Source of the DNA: Mycteria americana
Lineage: Eukaryota > Chordata > Aves > Ciconiiformes > Ciconiidae
DNA: 64,000 bases
Direction: 5' to 3'
Assembly (NCBI RefSeq): GCF_035582795.1
Contig: NC_134367.1
Span: 115,592,062-115,656,061 of the forward strand
A program made the position numbers and the translations under genes. The notes under the pieces are model-generated. The model made no database searches, was not told the origin of the DNA, and saw only the letters and a list, made by a program, of their open reading frames with translations. This document shows, one piece after another, positions 48,601 to 64,000 of this stretch. Numbering within the stretch: the stretch's first letter is position 1; each line of letters opens with the position of its first letter.

Positions 48601-51600
48601 TATTTTAGTGCCAAGCCTTCATTTTATTACCTTAATCACTACTGTAAAATTGTCTTTAAGTGAGATAATTGTATATCATTGTACCATTTGCACATAATTT
48701 TAACCTATTGGGCTTTCCTACTTTGCAGTCAAGCATTTTGAAACTCGGCCTAAGCTGCATTGGCAAAATACTTCTTGCATATACAACTTGTCTCCAGCAG
48801 AGAAGGTTGCTGGTTTAGTTGTATCTGCAAGTGTTTGGCTGTGCAGACAAGCCTTTTGATCGTTACAAAGTGGACATTAAAAAGGGTAACGTTATGTTAA
48901 AAAGTGAATGGAAATAAGATCTGTATGGCTAAGTGAATTAGCAATTTGCTTATGCAGAGAGCAAGAAGGGCCTTTGCTGGTTTTTCTATGTTTCACCCTC
49001 TTAAGCTATGTCTACATTAGTGAGCAGTATAGTACCAGCATATCAGGGATAGAAGCAGTTGCTCAGGCCTATATATCTCCAGCATATATGGCTTGGAGAT
49101 TTTACACTATGAACAGCATGTGTTTTGGGGATTTTGCTTCAGGTTAGTTTTAATCTGGTCCCCCTGTTTGAGGGACCAGTGGTTGGTTTGAACTGTCTCC
49201 TTTAGGATTTGGGTACTATTTGGTGTGCACCTGGAATGGAGCTTCTGGGTCTGTTTGCTCAGAAAAGTTTACATGACCCAAAGCCACTCTGTGAACAACA
49301 CTGACACATGGTAATTGCAATGATTTAAGGCAATATGGGGGCTTGCTTTAAAACCTCATTGCTATTATAAACCAGACTCTGACTCCTGTTCTTTGGAATC
49401 ATGGGGATTAAAACTGGGATGGTTTCCTGTCAATCAACATGTGGAAGGAAGAGTCCTGTCACTTCTAGAAGAGCAGATGTTTTTCCATATCTTCAATGCT
49501 TTTCTAACCCTTTGGAATACAGACAGACAGAAACCTGCCTGTTCTCTCTGTGACTTTTTTTCCTGCCCTGGATTTGCTGTGGAGCAACATTCAGGTAGCA
49601 AAGGAGCATCTGTGAAATACTCTGTTTCCCATCTCTGAGGTCTTTGAGGTTAATCAAAACGCAACAGCTCTGTTAGAACAGCTGTTGCACAGCTTTTGAG
49701 GTGCTTGGCTTGGGCTATCTCAGTGTCAGTCTGCCTTTCCAACAGCAGCCTTAACTGCAGAAATAGTAAACCAGTATCCCTGACTAAATCCAGTGGATTA
49801 TTTTCTCTAGCTTTTCCACTGCTGCAGAGAGGGGCGTGGAAACCACCTTTACATGCCAAACCAGGCACTGTGTCTGCTCTAGATGCTCAACTGGGGCTGT
49901 GTGAGGCCCAGCAGCAGATGCTTTGAATTCAAAAGTATTCTCCCTGTCCTTACTCACTTCTTGATAGGTCTCTCTGGGAGCACTCTGAGGGCTTGTGAGA
50001 CTAGGACAGTGCAAAAGGATCGCTCAGGAGGTGTGCACTTCGGATGCCTTATGGTCCACAGGCTCCCCAAGATATGGATGTGGCCCCAGCATTCAGTTTC
50101 CTTTGCTGGGATTCTCCTTGGAGCAGCCTAACAGTCAGATTGTCAGTTAAAATGGCCAGATTATTCTGGTGCTGAGCACTGTTTTCTGTTTATCTGCAGT
50201 GGCAATTTTGCCCTGGTGTGAGGCTATGAGGCCCCGTGTACTTGCCTTTGACCCCACTCTGCAGCCAGATATTCCTAAGCTCTCTTCAGTGTGTCAATTT
50301 CTTTGTAAATGCCTTCTTTTCAGTGTAACCAATCTCATTGCGTAGGACTGATTAATTTTATTCTGCAGTGCAGAGATCTTCTGCATATTGAGTAGTTGTG
50401 CAAGATGCAGCCTGGTCACAGGCTTTGTAGTTTTTGAGTACCTGATTTTATTACGCCAGATAGTGAAGCAAGTCTGTGTTGCTTATTCCCTGTTTACTGC
50501 CAGGGATTGGATGTAACCAAGCTATCTGTAAAGGCTGGAAAGCAGGGTAAATTACCCTTGGCAGGTTTTTAGGCTATCACAGGGTGGCAGATTCAGACAC
50601 TTGATGTAGCTCTAGCCTCTCTGCCCAGCACTGCATTTGTCCATGTGGAAGAGCCCTATGTGTGTTTGAATGAACTGGTGTTTGGGCCATGTGTTTTCTG
50701 TGTCAACCACAGCGTCACAGGATGGGGGAAGGACATGGGATGGATGAAAGAGGATTTAAAACACACTTTTTTTGAGGCTGTGTTGAATTCTTGCTCCTTT
50801 GCTATTCTGCCTTGCCCTGTGGGGGATCTATTAGCAGTTGCTCATCTTAAAGTTTTTAGTGGTCTTGGGAAACAAGTAGAGGAAATTATGCCATGCAGTG
50901 TCAGGCAGTTTTACCTTTTACTGTTTGATTAGAAGGTGATGACCAGCCTTTTGTTTTTATGTCCATTAGTTTATTAATTTATTACAGAAGCACTAGCAAG
51001 GTTAACCCAGTTGATTAAATCCTAGTTGATTACTATTGGGTAATGTAGTTATTTAAGCCTTACTTCCAGCATAGAATTTGTTTTCTTTCATGTTCAGAAC
51101 TTCTTGTCTCCAGCTGAGTTGACAAGTCCCTGAAGTCAGCTAGTTTGTCTGGCCAGAGATGAAACTTGCTAACTGCAAAGGAAAGAAAACTGTATGCAAG
51201 TCAGCTTTGCCAAGCTACATTCACCACTTCCAAGAAAAGTTAGAAGATGATTAAAATAACTCTTGTTTCATTTTCTAGTCCTGATGGATCCTCCATTTCT
51301 TTATAATATTTGTACAGAAGTGAATTCAATATCCCCACAATACAAAATCTGTGATAAGCTGATAAACTTGATACTGATGTTGACAGGTGAATAAAAAAGA
51401 AGATAGCTGTAAAATGTATATTATATCTATAATGTAGAGCATGAGAAATAGCTGCAGCTTTCCAAATGCCAGTGAGAGCAATTGTATAGCTAGATGTCCA
51501 CAACTGTGTATATAATAGAGACCCTGGCAGTGCCAAGTGCTCAAGCAAGTTACGTCACTGAGCACTTGGGCTTTTCCTATGCAGTTGTCTTTAGGGTAGA

Positions 51601-51804
51601 GCTGCTGGATAGCTGTGCCATGCTGGTTATTTTTGGCCAGCAGTATACCATTGGTTTTGATACGTCATGTATTAACTGAATAAAAAGAAACTTGACTGAT
51701 GATTCTGGAATTAAGCTGAGTTTGTGATTAGCGAGGTCAGAGGTCACTGCTGATGCGAGAGGCAGGCCTTAAACAAAAATGAGTGTTTGACATGGAGAGA
51801 TCCA

Positions 51805-52175
51805 GAGCATAATTTTTTAGGCTGGTGGAGGGCACCTCTGGAGGTCTCTCGTACAACCTCCTGGTCCAAGCAGAAATAAATAGATCAGGTTGCTCTGGGC
51901 CTTTTCCAGTGAAGTTTGAATGATCTCCAAAGGTGGAGATCCCACAGCCTCTCTGGGCCCCTGTTCCAGGGTTTGACCACCCTCGTGGTGAAAAAGAAAT
52001 GACACCTAATGGGAATTTCCCATGTTGCAGCTCATGTCCAATGCCTCTCTGTGCGCCTCTGAGAAAAATCAGGCTCCATCTTCTCAGCACTCTTCTGTTA
52101 GGTGGCTCTGACCAGCAGTTAGATCCCCCTCTGCTGTCTTCCTAAGGCTGAACAAACCCAGTTCTCCAACGTTTT
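51805..52175 (-). mobile_element. CR1 LINE 3' end fragment, antisense to TTBK1
   Basis: The plus strand shows the complement of CR1: TTAGGCTGGTGGAGGGCACC, CAACCTCCTGGTCCAAGCAG, CAGGTTGCTCTGGGCCTTTT, CCACAGCCTCTCTGGGCCCC, GTTTGACCACCCTCGTGGTG and finally AGGCTGAACAAACCCAGTTC. It is diverged, and its open frame on the plus strand is a repeat artefact. Confidence 0.9.
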
Positions 52176-55100
52176 GTCATGGTTTTTGAATGTCATGTTC
52201 TCCTTTTCCTGCAACCATCCGGGTGGCCACTGATGGACTCATGTATTATGTCAGTGTTGGTCTCGTACTGCAGAGGAAATGCAAGAATCGGTAAGGTAAC
52301 AGTAATAAAAGTAACAATAATTGCTATGAGATTTACGATAATCTATGCAGTAGAACTTTCTTCAGTGTTTTGGGTGGACTGTTAGCAATGAGACAGCCCA
52401 TCTATGGAGATGAATCACAAAATAATTTTAGCATGAATTTAAAAGATTAAATTCTTGAACTCCTTTGTGGAGAAGAGTGGTTATTTGTTTTCTACAGGTG
52501 AAAATGCAGGAAATATGGAGTCTGTTACAAAAAAAAAAAAAACCTTCAAATTGCAACAATAATGTCACATATTTCTTTCTTACTGTTTATTTGATTAGTT
52601 TCATTGCTGTATTGAAAATACATTAGGAATATTTAAGAACTTAAACGAGTAGAAGATTGGAATGAATATTGGTTTCCAGCACTTTGAAATTGATCCGTGT
52701 GGAAAAATACACTCAAAAAAGGATCATCATTTAATTTTTTTTAAGTGCTGTGTAATGGAAGTTTTTCATGTAATGAAAGTTTTTAAGTACTAACATGGAG
52801 TTTTTATTCATATCTCTACAAGGTGATGAATATCTATCCTAGGGTGGAATGGTTTCCCAGATACTTGAAGTTATTTTTATACATGAGGACATGGTTATTG
52901 ACTGTAATTTTTAAGTTCCTTCAGAACAAGGATGGTGAAGACCATTTCAGTAACTGAAATATTTGTATTTCTTACCCAGTATTACATGGGAGATTATTAT
53001 GTTCATTTTAGTTTAAAGGCAGCAGTAGAAAGAATATTTTTCTATGGGTGAACATTAAAACATTGCCTTAACTAAATGTTTGGAAAAATGAATGCATGTG
53101 AAACAAAACAAAACACATGTTCTCTGAAACTTTTCTCAGGTCAGTGTTTATGAACATGAGGCTGACTTATTCCTCCAACCTATGTTAGTTAACAGGCCAA
53201 AACTCTTATTAATCTCTTGCTCTGTTCCTTTACTTTGTTGGAAGATAACTGCTTTGTTTTAGTAATAAACAAGTACAGATATAGGACTTATTTTCTGAAG
53301 TATGAGCTCGTGATCTTCTGTAATACCAGAGTGGCTGTTCAGTGGAACAGTCTAGCAAAGGAACAAGTGTGATCTGGCAGTTAGTGCAGTAAAATGGTTG
53401 TGAGGCTCCCCATACTAAGTATACCTTGAAAAAAACTTTTTTTTTCCTTTTCTTACTTTTCTGGGTTAAAATATGCTTTGCTGCTCTCTGTGCTATGATC
53501 TTCATGCTTGAGGAGGGCATGTGTGAGCAAAGAGGGCTATTTCCTTCTGCCTTAAAGGAAAGTATGACAGTCCCATCATCCTGGCTGCACAGGAGGTTGT
53601 TAACACAATTGTTCTTGCGGGCTTCATAATCCTGATCAGCCTCAGGACTGATCTGCAGCAATCCCAAAGTCACGCCTGACTGTGAGCCTCCGTCTGCTAC
53701 TTCAGCAAGGCATGAACTCCTCCAAGAAAGGAAACAGTTGTAACCTGGTGCCTCCTGTAGCTGGAAAATGAGTAAGTCTCAGAAACCCAGAGGGGTTGAT
53801 GCTGCAAGCATTTATCCCATCTATATGACCAGCTGGCTGTACATACACCACCTCTAAATGTGACCTGCTTTCTCTATACTCTGTTATATTCCTTTTGTTT
53901 CATGCAGGAATTGGCACAGTCTTCCCTTCCCCCCTTTTCTTCTTTTCCTGGTGTTGCTTGTGTTGCAGAATAGTACATGGGAGAGCTGTTCAGGGAGAGC
54001 CTCAATTCCCAGGACCAACAACAGGTCAGGTAGGAGCCCATTTTAGGCTGGAAAGGAGGATTCAGTATAAAATCAAGTCAGTTTGGGGATGTGGGTCATC
54101 AAGAACTGTCAGTCAGTTCATTATTTCAAAAATTATAATAAGCAGAAACATGTTGTTGGCCTAAATGTGCATACAATTCTCAAAGATGATAAATTAAAAA
54201 TTTAAATGCTTTTTCTTTCTGTAAAATTTTGTGATCCAGAAAACAACAATGTTATGGAGGAAACTGATTTAAAAAAAAAGAAAAAAACCAAAAAGGTCTC
54301 GGGAATACACTCGAAATCAGAAGAGGCAGTACCGAATTGGCAGGGATGTGTCTTAAGTCACAGTCAAGTGTATTGGATACTACCACTCCTGTTTTTGCTG
54401 AAATGGTTGATTTAGGTGGCCAGGTTCTCCCTGTCAGAAGATTGGTTTTTAATGTTCTTGTCTGTAGTTTTACAGCAATAAAAAGCACATGGTGTCCTGC
54501 CTATCAGTGCTTTGCAATTATTTAAAACAATAAAAGCAAGTAAAAATTGGAGTCATTTACCCTTTTTACCACACAGTAGCTCTCATTGCCAGTAGAAGCA
54601 GTCATTGTTTTGGCTGTTGCCTCAGTATCCATCTCCTGGTGCTCTGAAAGGCAAAAAAAAGCAAAATGGGACTCACAGCATGTCTGTAAGTAAGCCAGGC
54701 TGGTCTGTGTGAATCTGTACAGACTTAAAGGAGTCAGTTCTGGGATGAGAGTGGACCTGCACTGGCCTGTCCATCCTCTCCGAGACCTGTGTAGATTGCC
54801 AGTTTGCTGAAGCACACAGGTATCATAAGCTCCTAAAGAAAGATAACTCGTTCTTTCTGAGGTTGTCCAGATATGCTGACTTTGTAGCCACAAATCTGGC
54901 TTTGAGGCTGCCTTCACATTGGCAGGCAGCATAGCCATCCATGTTGGGACCCATGGCAGGAAGACATGTAGGACAGTTGAGGCTTGCTGGCGATCCCTTC
55001 TTGGTAATGCCCAGGCCAGGACGTGTGCTACATCCAAACAGTGTCTCAAAGAGTTCCCTCAGAAAACCAAAACCCTGTATGTCACAATCAACACTGAATT

Positions 55101-56916
55101 TGCAGATAGTAGGAAGCCAGTGGCACCCAGTACTCATGGGCGCACACAGGATATAGGCTTGGTATGGGAGAAAAAGGATCAAGGAAGAGTGTGCAGGCTG
55201 CCTGATGTATACTGAATAAGGTACTTTCCTGATTTCTGAATATCTTTTCCTGAAATACGGTGGCTTGTGACATTCCTTGATGGTTTCAGCATGGTCTTGC
55301 ACACTCAGTCCTGAAACTGGACAATGTCCTTAAGTCTGTGCCAGAGACACGAGGAACCTGCAGCAACATAACCTTCCTACTTATCTAACCAGATATAGGT
55401 GGATACTAGGATTGGTTGGTGGGTTGGTTGCTTTTAAGCCTGTTCTTCCAAAGGGAGTAAGGGGTAGCCAAGGCTTCTGTCCCTCCAGTTCTGGTTGCCA
55501 GCAGCTGTTATCTCCCTTGTGGTAGGAGAGAGAGTGGGGGTGTTCTGCTGTGGGATACTGCTGGGCCCTGGAGGGCAGGCTCTTGATGCTCTTACCGAGA
55601 GCCCTGGGATGGAGTTTCATATTCCCCAGTTGTATGTATTGCTCTGGTCAAAGCTCTGGTTCTCCAGTGAGAAAGCTGCTTCTTTGTCTCCTGCTGCCCT
55701 CCAGGTTCCTATTCTGTCATGTCCTGCTGTCCCCAACAGTTTTTGATGCCTCAGGCCTATGGTGCACACAATGAGAGCAATAGCAGGGTCGTGAGGGTGT
55801 TACAGGCAGTGCAATTGTTGATTACTGTATGTGTTTGTTCTTTCTCTTTTTATTTTAAAACTGGGAAGTATCAAACAATAAGCTTTGGTTTAAAAACTAA
55901 TTAAAATCATTATTGCTCAAGTGCTTGAAAGAAATACAGGGCAAAACTATGCAATGATACTCACCCTCTTTACTGCTTAGAAACCCCACCAGGAGCAAAT
56001 ATTCACCGTTGTGGTGTGCATCAACCTTTACTCTGTTATCAGTAGTCTGTTATTAGAGGAACGCATGCATCATACTTCCCCTTTTGCTGATACAGAGAGT
56101 ACACCATCACAAATCATTACAGGGCAGGAGCTGAAACCACAGTCTCCATGTTCTCTGCATTTTTTTTTTTTTTTAAAGATAAAAAAGGCATCACCTGCCT
56201 GATGCCATGTGATGATATGTAGACATTGCATCAGCACTTTTGTACCACAGGGGATGAACCTAGAGGACTAGCTGAGTGTTGCGGGATGGCTGGTTGGTTT
56301 TGATTTTGCCTGAATAGATGTAGTTTGTACTTCATGCCAGAACTTGAGATGAAATTGCCCAGTTTATTTTCTTCTTTTATTATGAAATTGCTTTAATGTT
56401 TAATGGAGTTTTTCCATAAGCATCTTTCTTTTTCAGATGTTTCTATTAAAATTGGGGTTCATCCATGTTGAAGTAGCATTAGTTTAGCTGTTTCAGGGTA
56501 AGCAATGCTAATAGGCAAGTGTAGTGGTGGTCTGTAAAGTCAGCATGTAAAGTTGGTGTAATGAGCTTAAGAGTGCTGCCAGTGAACCTGTGAAACCATG
56601 TGGTCATGTGTGCTACCCATGGTTTAGTTCAGGGATGGTAGTGGCTGTGGTGGTGTTGCATGTACATGGTGGTATAAACTGTAGTTTGTCACACTCTCAC
56701 TTGTGCCCTGTGTCAGTTTGAGGATTTGAGGATCCCTGACACTGATTTCCACTAATGGTTATTCCACAGGCAGTTTTCTTGTTGAATGTCAGTACACTCC
56801 TGAGCTACGAGACTGGGAAGTAGAAACAAAATCAATCCGTTCTGCAAAACTCCCTGCCTGATGCCACTTAACGGTTACAAGCCCTTGATAAGAAACAATT
56901 TTTCAAAAAATCGTGA

Positions 56917-64000
<7,084 letters not shown>

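Noticed and set aside
51737-52145. 117- and 70-codon frames
   Set aside because: They coincide with the CR1 fragment and are repeat artefacts.
53230-53673. 147-codon minus-strand frame
   Set aside because: Contains a translated poly-A/T stretch and no known motif; a chance intronic frame.

Overview
This is a vertebrate nuclear genome window and almost certainly from a bird. Evidence: compact GC-rich CpG-island promoters separated by long, repeat-poor introns; CR1 LINE fragments on both strands (about 46.80-47.01 kb and 51.81-52.17 kb); and two solo endogenous-retrovirus LTRs of a type I know from avian genomes (10.50-11.06 kb and 12.59-13.14 kb). Only two protein-coding genes can be supported, both as partial multi-exon genes. 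Nearly all other open frames are chance or shadow ORFs.

Layout. (1) 1-10.15 kb, minus strand: the 5' end of an acetyl-CoA synthetase gene of the mitochondrial ACSS1 type. Exon 1 (9853-10147) carries an Arg/Ala-rich presequence and the start of the enzyme. Exon 2 (6228-6324) continues it in frame, and the rest lies beyond base 1. (2) 10.15-18.5 kb: spacer holding a decayed minisatellite split by a solo LTR with a 5-bp target duplication, a (CA)n cluster, a second related solo LTR, and an unexplained 81-codon minus-strand frame at 15.9-16.1 kb. (3) 18.5-20.45 kb: a second minisatellite running into a strong CpG island with ZNF143-like and CCAAT elements, the likely TTBK1 promoter. (4) 20.45-64 kb, plus strand: TTBK1 (tau tubulin kinase 1). 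Five consecutive coding exons (35120-35278, 43703-43850, 56969-57042, 60590-60730, 61998-62102) join in frame into 192 residues covering the N-terminus, glycine loop, VALK lysine, HRD loop and DFG motif. The remaining kinase exons and the long C-terminal tail lie beyond base 64000.

The two genes are divergently arranged, about 9-10 kb apart between promoters. They have no known shared pathway: one is a mitochondrial acetate-activating enzyme, the other a neuronal tau/tubulin kinase. I found no prokaryotic-type system, CRISPR array, tRNA, rRNA or complete mobile element. The most interesting material is regulatory: start-codon architecture of TTBK1, ZNF143-like sites in its CpG island, and two mosaic LTRs near the ACSS1 promoter.
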